Source: CAUYUA01 sp963575675 (GTDB lineage Bacteria; Pseudomonadota; Alphaproteobacteria; Azospirillales; Azospirillaceae). From it: a stretch of 39,141 bases of DNA. Below are positions 32,401 to 39,141 of the stretch, piece by piece. Location of the stretch: assembly GCA_963575675.1 (NCBI GenBank), contig CAUYUA010000211.1, forward strand, positions 1 to 39,141, given 5' to 3'. Both the position numbers and the translations under genes were made by a program. Below the pieces are notes generated by a model, which searched no databases, was not told the DNA's origin, and worked only from the letters and a program-made list of their open reading frames with translations. The first letter of the stretch is position 1. Every line of letters starts with the position of its first letter.

Positions 32401-35400
32401 ACCGTGACCGAACCGCCCGCGCCCAAGACAACGATGTCGGTTGAAGCGCCGCCGGTGATGGTTTCGGCGTTGCTGACGGTGAGGCTGTTGTTGCCGCTGT
32501 TGCTCAGGGCCAGAGTGTCTACGCCGCCGGCGAGGTTCACCGACATTCCGGAGACTTGTTCGCCCAAAACCACTCTGTCCGCCGAAGCGCCGCCGATTAA
32601 GGTTTCGACGCCGGTGATGGTGATCGAGTTGTTGACTGCGCCCAGTGTGACGACGTCGGTTGAGGAGCCGCCGCTCAACACTTCGATGTTGGAGACGGTG
32701 ATGTTGTTGACGACGTTGGTCAGGGTGATGGTGTCTACCGAGGCGCTGCCGATGAGCGTTTCGATATTGACCACAGTGAGAGTGTTGGTTGCGCTTGCGA
32801 GCGTCAAGACGTCGTTGCCGGCGCCGAGATCGAAGAGGCCGCTGGTGACGCCGCCGGTCAGAGTCACGGTGTCTGCGGCCGAGGTTCCGAGCACGGTTTC
32901 GATGCTGGTCAACGACAAGGACGCCGTAGAGAAGCCCAACGTGATGACGTCGGTTGAGCCGCCGCCGGTGACGATTTCGACGTTGGAGACGACGACCGCG
33001 TTGTTGACGGATCCGTCGAGTTGCAATTCATCTGCGCCGCCGGCGAGATTGACCGTCATGCCCGACGAGGTTCCGGACAAGATGACCTTGTCGCCCGCCG
33101 TGCCGCCAAGCACGGTCTCGACGCCGGTGATGGAGATGGTGCCGCTGACGTTGCCCAACGTGACGACATCGATCGAGGAGCCGCCGGTCAACGTTTCGAT
33201 GTTGGTGACGGTGATGTTGTTGTTGACGTTGCCGAGGGTGATGACGTCCGACGAAGCGCCGCCGAACAGAGTTTCGACGTTGGAGATCAGGGCGGTGTTG
33301 TTGCCTACGCCCGCCAGAGTGACGGCGTCGGCGCCCGAACCCAAATTGATGGTCATCGCGGTGAGGGCGTCGCTGATGGTGACGATGTCCGCCGCCGAGC
33401 TGCCCAACAGAGTTTCAACCGCAGAGACCGTGACCGAACCGCCCGCGCCCAAAACAACGATGTCGGTTGAGCCGCCGCCGATGATGGTTTCGGCGTTGCT
33501 GACGATGAGGCTGTTGTCGCCGCCGCCGCTCAGGGTCAGAATGTCCACGCCGCCGGCGAGGTTCACCGACATTCCGGAGATTTGTTCGCCCAGAACGACT
33601 TTGTCCGCCGAAGCGCCGCCGATTAAGGTTTCGACGTCGGTGACGGTGATGGTGCCGTTGACGTTGCCGAGAGTGACGACATCGGTTGAGGCGCCGCCGG
33701 TCAACGCTTCGATGTTGGTGACGGTGATGCTGTTGTTGACGTCGCTGAGGGTGATGACGTCCGACGAAGCGCCGCCGAACAGAGTTTCGACGTTGGAGAT
33801 CAGGGCGGTGTTGTTGCCTACGCCCGCCAGAGTGACGGCGTCGGCGCCCGAACCCAAATTGATGGTCATCGCGGTGAGGGCGTCGCTGATGGTGACGATG
33901 TCCGCCGCCGAGCTGCCCAACAGAGTTTCAACCGCAGAGACCGTGACCGAACCGCCCGCGCCCAAGACAACGATGTCGGTTGAAGCGCCGCCGGTGATGG
34001 TTTCGGCGTTGCTGACGGTGAGGCTGTTGTTGCCGCTGTTGCTCAGGGCCAGAGTGTCTACGCCGCCGGCGAGGTTCACCGACATTCCGGAGACTTGTTC
34101 GCCCAAAACCACTCTGTCCGCCGAAGCGCCGCCGATTAAGGTTTCGACGCCGGTGATGGTGATCGAGTTGTTGACTGCGCCCAGTGTGACGACGTCGGTT
34201 GAGGAGCCGCCGCTCAACACTTCGATGTTGGAGACGGTGATGTTGTTGACGACGTTGGTCAGGGTGATGGTGTCTACCGAGGCGCTGCCGATGAGCGTTT
34301 CGATATTGACCACAGTGAGAGTGTTGGTTGCGCTTGCGAGCGTCAAGACGTCGTTGCCGGCGCCGAGATCGAAGAGGCCGCTGGTGACGCCGCCGGTCAG
34401 AGTCACGGTGTCTGCGGCCGAGGTTCCGAGCACGGTTTCGATGCTGGTCAACGACAAGGACGCCGTAGAGAAGCCCAACGTGATGACGTCGGTTGAGCCG
34501 CCGCCGGTGACGATTTCGACGTTGGAGACGACGACCGCGTTGTTGACGGATCCGTCGAGTTGCAATTCATCTGCGCCGCCGGCGAGATTGACCGTCATGC
34601 CCGACGAGGTTCCGGACAAGATGACCTTGTCGCCCGCCGTGCCGCCAAGCACGGTCTCGACGCCGGTGATGGAGATGGTGCCGCTGACGTTGCCCAACGT
34701 GACGACATCGATCGAGGAGCCGCCGGTCAACGTTTCGATGTTGGTGACGGTGATGTTGTTGTTGACGTTGCCGAGGGTGATGACGTCCGACGAAGCGCCG
34801 CCGAACAGAGTTTCGACGTTGGAGATCAGGGCGGTGTTGTTGCCTACGCCCGCCAGAGTGACGGCGTCGGCGCCCGAACCCAAATTGATGGTCATCGCGG
34901 TGAGGGCGTCGCTGATGGTGACGATGTCCGCCGCCGAGCTGCCCAACAGAGTTTCAACCGCAGAGACCGTGACCGAACCGCCCGCGCCCAAAACAACGAT
35001 GTCGGTTGAGCCGCCGCCGATGATGGTTTCGGCGTTGCTGACGATGAGGCTGTTGTCGCCGCCGCCGCTCAGGGTCAGAATGTCCACGCCGCCGGCGAGG
35101 TTCACCGACATTCCGGAGATTTGTTCGCCCAGAACGACTTTGTCCGCCGAAGCGCCGCCGATTAAGGTTTCGACGTCGGTGACGGTGATGGTGCCGTTGA
35201 CGTTGCCGAGAGTGACGACATCGGTTGAGGCGCCGCCGGTCAACGCTTCGATGTTGGTGACGGTGATGCTGTTGTTGACGTCGCTGAGGGTGATGACGTC
35301 CGACGAAGCGCCGCCGAACAGAGTTTCGACGTTGGAGATCAGGGCGGTGTTGTTGCCTACGCCCGCCAGAGTGACGGCGTCGGCGCCCGAACCCAAATTG

Positions 35401-38400
35401 ATGGTCATCGCGGTGAGGGCGTCGCTGATGGTGACGATGTCCGCCGCCGAGCTGCCCAACAGAGTTTCAACCGCAGAGACCGTGACCGAACCGCCCGCGC
35501 CCAAGACAACGATGTCGGTTGAAGCGCCGCCGGTGATGGTTTCGGCGTTGCTGACGGTGAGGCTGTTGTTGCCGCTGTTGCTCAGGGCCAGAGTGTCTAC
35601 GCCGCCGGCGAGGTTCACCGACATTCCGGAGACTTGTTCGCCCAAAACCACTCTGTCCGCCGAAGCGCCGCCGATTAAGGTTTCGACGCCGGTGATGGTG
35701 ATCGAGTTGTTGACTGCGCCCAGTGTGACGACGTCGGTTGAGGAGCCGCCGCTCAACACTTCGATGTTGGAGACGGTGATGTTGTTGACGACGTTGGTCA
35801 GGGTGATGGTGTCTACCGAGGCGCTGCCGATGAGCGTTTCGATATTGACCACAGTGAGAGTGTTGGTTGCGCTTGCGAGCGTCAAGACGTCGTTGCCGGC
35901 GCCGAGATCGAAGAGGCCGCTGGTGACGCCGCCGGTCAGAGTCACGGTGTCTGCGGCCGAGGTTCCGAGCACGGTTTCGATGCTGGTCAACGACAAGGAC
36001 GCCGTAGAGAAGCCCAACGTGATGACGTCGGTTGAGCCGCCGCCGGTGACGATTTCGACGTTGGAGACGACGACCGCGTTGTTGACGGATCCGTCGAGTT
36101 GCAATTCATCTGCGCCGCCGGCGAGATTGACCGTCATGCCCGACGAGGTTCCGGACAAGATGACCTTGTCGCCCGCCGTGCCGCCAAGCACGGTCTCGAC
36201 GCCGGTGATGGAGATGGTGCCGCTGACGTTGCCCAACGTGACGACATCGATCGAGGAGCCGCCGGTCAACGTTTCGATGTTGGTGACGGTGATGTTGTTG
36301 TTGACGTTGCCGAGGGTGATGACGTCCGACGAAGCGCCGCCGAACAGAGTTTCGACGTTGGAGATCAGGGCGGTGTTGTTGCCTACGCCCGCCAGAGTGA
36401 CGGCGTCGGCGCCCGAACCCAAATTGATGGTCATCGCGGTGAGGGCGTCGCTGATGGTGACGATGTCCGCCGCCGAGCTGCCCAACAGAGTTTCAACCGC
36501 AGAGACCGTGACCGAACCGCCCGCGCCCAAAACAACGATGTCGGTTGAGCCGCCGCCGATGATGGTTTCGGCGTTGCTGACGATGAGGCTGTTGTCGCCG
36601 CCGCCGCTCAGGGTCAGAATGTCCACGCCGCCGGCGAGGTTCACCGACATTCCGGAGATTTGTTCGCCCAGAACGACTTTGTCCGCCGAAGCGCCGCCGA
36701 TTAAGGTTTCGACGTCGGTGACGGTGATGGTGCCGTTGACGTTGCCGAGAGTGACGACATCGGTTGAGGCGCCGCCGGTCAACGCTTCGATGTTGGTGAC
36801 GGTGATGCTGTTGTTGACGTCGCTGAGGGTGATGACGTCCGACGAAGCGCCGCCGAACAGAGTTTCGACGTTGGAGATCAGGGCGGTGTTGTTGCCTACG
36901 CCCGCCAGAGTGACGGCGTCGGCGCCCGAACCCAAATTGATGGTCATCGCGGTGAGGGCGTCGCTGATGGTGACGATGTCCGCCGCCGAGCTGCCCAACA
37001 GAGTTTCAACCGCAGAGACCGTGACCGAACCGCCCGCGCCCAAGACAACGATGTCGGTTGAAGCGCCGCCGGTGATGGTTTCGGCGTTGCTGACGGTGAG
37101 GCTGTTGTTGCCGCTGTTGCTCAGGGCCAGAGTGTCTACGCCGCCGGCGAGGTTCACCGACATTCCGGAGACTTGTTCGCCCAAAACCACTCTGTCCGCC
37201 GAAGCGCCGCCGATTAAGGTTTCGACGCCGGTGATGGTGATCGAGTTGTTGACTGCGCCCAGTGTGACGACGTCGGTTGAGGAGCCGCCGCTCAACACTT
37301 CGATGTTGGAGACGGTGATGTTGTTGACGACGTTGGTCAGGGTGATGGTGTCTACCGAGGCGCTGCCGATGAGCGTTTCGATATTGACCACAGTGAGAGT
37401 GTTGGTTGCGCTTGCGAGCGTCAAGACGTCGTTGCCGGCGCCGAGATCGAAGAGGCCGCTGGTGACGCCGCCGGTCAGAGTCACGGTGTCTGCGGCCGAG
37501 GTTCCGAGCACGGTTTCGATGCTGGTCAACGACAAGGACGCCGTAGAGAAGCCCAACGTGATGACGTCGGTTGAGCCGCCGCCGGTGACGATTTCGACGT
37601 TGGAGACGACGACCGCGTTGTTGACGGATCCGTCGAGTTGCAATTCATCTGCGCCGCCGGCGAGATTGACCGTCATGCCCGACGAGGTTCCGGACAAGAT
37701 GACCTTGTCGCCCGCCGTGCCGCCAAGCACGGTCTCGACGCCGGTGATGGAGATGGTGCCGCTGACGTTGCCCAACGTGACGACATCGATCGAGGAGCCG
37801 CCGGTCAACGTTTCGATGTTGGTGACGGTGATGTTGTTGTTGACGTTGCCGAGGGTGATGACGTCCGACGAAGCGCCGCCGAACAGAGTTTCGACGTTGG
37901 AGATCAGGGCGGTGTTGTTGCCTACGCCCGCCAGAGTGACGGCGTCGGCGCCCGAACCCAAATTGATGGTCATCGCGGTGAGGGCGTCGCTGATGGTGAC
38001 GATGTCCGCCGCCGAGCTGCCCAACAGAGTTTCAACCGCAGAGACCGTGACCGAACCGCCCGCGCCCAAAACAACGATGTCGGTTGAGCCGCCGCCGATG
38101 ATGGTTTCGGCGTTGCTGACGATGAGGCTGTTGTCGCCGCCGCCGCTCAGGGTCAGAATGTCCACGCCGCCGGCGAGGTTCACCGACATTCCGGAGATTT
38201 GTTCGCCCAGAACGACTTTGTCCGCCGAAGCGCCGCCGATTAAGGTTTCGACGTCGGTGACGGTGATGGTGCCGTTGACGTTGCCGAGAGTGACGACATC
38301 GGTTGAGGCGCCGCCGGTCAACGCTTCGATGTTGGTGACGGTGATGCTGTTGTTGACGTCGCTGAGGGTGATGACGTCCGACGAAGCGCCGCCGAACAGA

Positions 38401-39141
38401 GTTTCGACGTTGGAGATCAGGGCGGTGTTGTTGCCTACGCCCGCCAGAGTGACGGCGTCGGCGCCCGAACCCAAATTGATGGTCATCGCGGTGAGGGCGT
38501 CGCTGATGGTGACGATGTCCGCCGCCGAGCTGCCCAACAGAGTTTCAACCGCAGAGACCGTGACCGAACCGCCCGCGCCCAAGACAACGATGTCGGTTGA
38601 AGCGCCGCCGGTGATGGTTTCGGCGTTGCTGACGGTGAGGCTGTTGTTGCCGCTGTTGCTCAGGGCCAGAGTGTCTACGCCGCCGGCGAGGTTCACCGAC
38701 ATTCCGGAGACTTGTTCGCCCAAAACCACTCTGTCCGCCGAAGCGCCGCCGATTAAGGTTTCGACGCCGGTGATGGTGATCGAGTTGTTGACTGCGCCCA
38801 GTGTGACGACGTCGGTTGAGGAGCCGCCGCTCAACACTTCGATGTTGGAGACGGTGATGTTGTTGACGACGTTGGTCAGGGTGATGGTGTCTACCGAGGC
38901 GCTGCCGATGAGCGTTTCGATATTGACCACAGTGAGAGTGTTGGTTGCGCTTGCGAGCGTCAAGACGTCGTTGCCGGCGCCGAGATCGAAGAGGCCGCTG
39001 GTGACGCCGCCGGTCAGAGTCACGGTGTCTGCGGCCGAGGTTCCGAGCACGGTTTCGATGCTGGTCAACGACAAGGACGCCGTAGAGAAGCCCAACGTGA
39101 TGACGTCGGTTGAGCCGCCGCCGGTGACGATTTCGACGTTG
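29472..39141 (-). CDS. Giant RTX-like repeat protein secreted by type I secretion (3' part; 5' end outside the window)
   Basis: The frame is open from the window edge to a TAA at 29472-29474, over 3200 residues. It is built of beta-repeats: a short unit of about 26 residues (xITVxNIETLxGGxSxDVxTLG) and a long unit of about 47 containing an additional xSVNLAGGVDxLxLSG. These alternate as long-short-short-long-short to give 171 residues; three of these form 513 residues, and five 513-residue blocks follow each other before divergent repeats. GGxSxDxV resembles RTX nonapeptides (GGxGxDxL) with Gly replaced by Ser; a canonical GLGNDVINY occurs near the end. The C-terminus (DTITDFNVTNDRFFF, then DADGDGTADIRVTLTG and SASNFMWS) is of the serralysin-like type, an uncleaved type I secretion signal. 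It is likely a surface or adhesin-like protein; no catalytic domain is visible in this part. The downstream ABC and HlyD genes are the probable exporter. Confidence 0.88.
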   Translation of the reverse strand, partial: NVEIVTGGGSTDVITLGFSTASLSLTSIETVLGTSAADTVTLTGGVTSGLFDLGAGNDVLTLASATNTLTVVNIETLIGSASVDTITLTNVVNNITVSNIEVLSGGSSTDVVTLGAVNNSITITGVETLIGGASADRVVLGEQVSGMSVNLAGGVDTLALSNSGNNSLTVSNAETITGGASTDIVVLGAGGSVTVSAVETLLGSSAADIVTISDALTAMTINLGSGADAVTLAGVGNNTALISNVETLFGGASSDVITLSDVNNSITVTNIEALTGGASTDVVTLGNVNGTITVTDVETLIGGASADKVVLGEQISGMSVNLAGGVDILTLSGGGDNSLIVSNAETIIGGGSTDIVVLGAGGSVTVSAVETLLGSSAADIVTISDALTAMTINLGSGADAVTLAGVGNNTALISNVETLFGGASSDVITLGNVNNNITVTNIETLTGGSSIDVVTLGNVSGTISITGVETVLGGTAGDKVILSGTSSGMTVNLAGGADELQLDGSVNNAVVVSNVEIVTGGGSTDVITLGFSTASLSLTSIETVLGTSAADTVTLTGGVTSGLFDLGAGNDVLTLASATNTLTVVNIETLIGSASVDTITLTNVVNNITVSNIEVLSGGSSTDVVTLGAVNNSITITGVETLIGGASADRVVLGEQVSGMSVNLAGGVDTLALSNSGNNSLTVSNAETITGGASTDIVVLGAGGSVTVSAVETLLGSSAADIVTISDALTAMTINLGSGADAVTLAGVGNNTALISNVETLFGGASSDVITLSDVNNSITVTNIEALTGGASTDVVTLGNVNGTITVTDVETLIGGASADKVVLGEQISGMSVNLAGGVDILTLSGGGDNSLIVSNAETIIGGGSTDIVVLGAGGSVTVSAVETLLGSSAADIVTISDALTAMTINLGSGADAVTLAGVGNNTALISNVETLFGGASSDVITLGNVNNNITVTNIETLTGGSSIDVVTLGNVSGTISITGVETVLGGTAGDKVILSGTSSGMTVNLAGGADELQLDGSVNNAVVVSNVEIVTGGGSTDVITLGFSTASLSLTSIETVLGTSAADTVTLTGGVTSGLFDLGAGNDVLTLASATNTLTVVNIETLIGSASVDTITLTNVVNNITVSNIEVLSGGSSTDVVTLGAVNNSITITGVETLIGGASADRVVLGEQVSGMSVNLAGGVDTLALSNSGNNSLTVSNAETITGGASTDIVVLGAGGSVTVSAVETLLGSSAADIVTISDALTAMTINLGSGADAVTLAGVGNNTALISNVETLFGGASSDVITLSDVNNSITVTNIEALTGGASTDVVTLGNVNGTITVTDVETLIGGASADKVVLGEQISGMSVNLAGGVDILTLSGGGDNSLIVSNAETIIGGGSTDIVVLGAGGSVTVSAVETLLGSSAADIVTISDALTAMTINLGSGADAVTLAGVGNNTALISNVETLFGGASSDVITLGNVNNNITVTNIETLTGGSSIDVVTLGNVSGTISITGVETVLGGTAGDKVILSGTSSGMTVNLAGGADELQLDGSVNNAVVVSNVEIVTGGGSTDVITLGFSTASLSLTSIETVLGTSAADTVTLTGGVTSGLFDLGAGNDVLTLASATNTLTVVNIETLIGSASVDTITLTNVVNNITVSNIEVLSGGSSTDVVTLGAVNNSITITGVETLIGGASADRVVLGEQVSGMSVNLAGGVDTLALSNSGNNSLTVSNAETITGGASTDIVVLGAGGSVTVSAVETLLGSSAADIVTISDALTAMTINLGSGADAVTLAGVGNNTALISNVETLFGGASSDVITLSDVNNSITVTNIEALTGGASTDVVTLGNVNGTITVTDVETLIGGASADKVVLGEQISGMSVNLAGGVDILTLSGGGDNSLIVSNAETIIGGGSTDIVVLGAGGSVTVSAVETLLGSSAADIVTISDALTAMTINLGSGADAVTLAGVGNNTALISNVETLFGGASSDVITLGNVNNNITVTNIETLTGGSSIDVVTLGNVSGTISITGVETVLGGTAGDKVILSGTSSGMTVNLAGGADELQLDGSVNNAVVVSNVEIVTGGGSTDVITLGFSTASLSLTSIETVLGTSAADTVTLTGGVTSGLFDLGAGNDVLTLASATNTLTVVNIETLIGSASVDTITLTNVVNNITVSNIEVLSGGSSTDVVTLGAVNNSITITGVETLIGGASADRVVLGEQVSGMSVNLAGGVDTLALSNSGNNSLTVSNAETITGGASTDIVVLGAGGSVTVSAVETLLGSSAADIVTISDALTAMTINLGSGADAVTLAGVGNNTALISNVETLFGGASSDVITLSDVNNSITVTNIEALTGGASTDVVTLGNVNGTITVTDVETLIGGASADKVVLGEQISGMSVNLAGGVDILTLSGGGDNSLIVSNAETIIGGGSTDIVVLGAGGSVTVSAVETLLGSSAADIVTISDALTAMTINLGSGADAVTLAGVGNNTALISNVETLFGGASSDVITLGNVNNNITVTNIETLTGGSSIDVVTLGNVSGTISITGVETVLGGTAGDKVILSGTSSGMTVNLAGGADELQLDGSVNNAVVVSNVEIVTGGGSTDVITLGFATASLSLTSIETVLGSTASDTVTLSNALSVGLFDLGAGASDALTLSGTGANSLSVINVETLIGGGSTDVITLTNVNNNITVSYIETVIGGSSTDIVTLGSLANNTIIVTGVETLFGGASGDRVTLSSAVTGILVNLAGGTDILSLADGANNSFTVSNVETLIGGTAIDIITLGTVGSITVTAVETLYGGTGADAVIFATAVSGVKIDLAGGVDTLTLSGAAANSLTVSNVENIIGGSATDVISLLDMGNTLTVTNIETVIGGASIDFLTLGSVVSTITISGFETLYGGATNDFVYLDAAASGMIVDMKAGNDYLHLDDAPTTNTVTITNLETLVGGTGIDIITLGSVNAGITVSVSAIESLIGSAGSDLVSLGAETRDVVVDMKDGTDVLAISNGSGYTVTVSNTETILGSLAEDHVKLGASMTGLIDLSSGSTDTLDLGSGTNVLTLKNVEFVTGSAGNDTITFGTVFSGSVDLAGGTNKITLANTQNVITVTNVESITGGSAGDDITLMTAATVSAGIGGDAITGSTGIDVITTGLGNDVINYSTSNSGSTTGKDTITDFNVTNDRFFFNGLETGSNSYLGTATSNIFTIGGHSEVYFNTSDNTLYVDADGDGTADIRVTLTGVNGASLSASNFMWS
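31392..39141. repeat. Five tandem 1539-bp repeat units inside the giant gene
   Basis: Units start at 31392, 32931, 34470, 36009 and 37548, with a partial sixth from 39087. I see no difference between units in translation or in the stretches I compared base by base. The boundary on the left is marked by one base difference (position 31391 C versus A), which changes GFA to GFS; beyond it the sequence diverges. Each unit contains an internal 513-bp repeat: the block starting at 31701 recurs at 32214 with few changes. Confidence 0.9.

Noticed and set aside
31482..38087. Five identical 149-residue open frames on the plus strand (31482, 33021, 34560, 36099, 37638)
   Set aside because: They are antisense shadows of the 1539-bp repeat units of the giant minus-strand gene, with an Arg/Asp/Gly-rich composition typical of such shadows and no ribosome site.
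39090..39095. TTG at 39095 as the start of the giant gene
   Set aside because: It is an internal leucine codon; the frame continues unbroken to the window edge with the same repeat sequence.
31392..39141. CRISPR-like array
   Set aside because: The repeats are contiguous, in frame and coding, with no spacers.

Overview
The window looks like a chromosomal cell-surface and secretion region of a Gram-negative, flagellated bacterium, most likely an alphaproteobacterium. The grounds are a NodT-type outer-membrane lipoprotein, a PrtD/HlyD-type type I secretion system, a short flagellin-like N and C terminus around a long insert, and TPR-glycosyltransferase proteins of a kind common in that class. 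I cannot name the genus. No rRNA, tRNA, CRISPR array, prophage or intact insertion sequence was seen.

Layout. (1) 117-6320 (-) encodes a 2067-residue protein made of four consecutive TPR plus GT9-like (heptosyltransferase-type) modules. (2) 6489-6650 (-) holds a remnant of an IS607-type serine recombinase next to a palindromic repeat. (3) 6762-9872 holds a HAD phosphatase, a family 2 glycosyltransferase and a TPR protein. (4) 10105-11853 encodes a protein with three ProQ/FinO-like RNA-binding domains, the most unusual gene here. (5) 12259-15171 is an inverted pair of paralogous CBS-domain genes, each preceded by the same 28-bp box, flanking a sulfotransferase-like gene. (6) 15480-20518 holds an 812-residue flagellin, an unrecognised protein and a GT-A type glycosyltransferase. 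(7) 20622-24402 holds an M23 peptidase-like protein lacking zinc ligands, a NodT/OprM-family outer-membrane factor, and a fused heptose-1-phosphate nucleotidyltransferase/heptose-bisphosphatase. (8) 25008-29006 (-) is an ABC transporter, an HlyD adaptor and GmhA. (9) 29472 to the window edge (-) is the 3' part of a giant RTX-like secreted protein, with five visually identical 1539-bp tandem units, each built of three 513-bp subunits.

Working together (inference): the ABC, HlyD and NodT proteins can form a type I secretion channel for the giant RTX-like protein. GmhA and the HddC-GmhB fusion make an activated heptose. The four-module GT9-like enzyme, the GT-A enzymes and the sulfotransferase could decorate surface polymers, flagellin or the giant secreted protein. 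The heptose kinase needed between GmhA and GmhB (HddA type) is not in the window.

Running through the region is a family of seven dispersed intergenic palindromic elements sharing a core (GGGTCCAGRGACT). Their two arms match each other better than they match other copies. Two have three small hairpins at the centre, giving a cloverleaf-like fold. One forms the end of a coding sequence and another ends two bases before a start codon.
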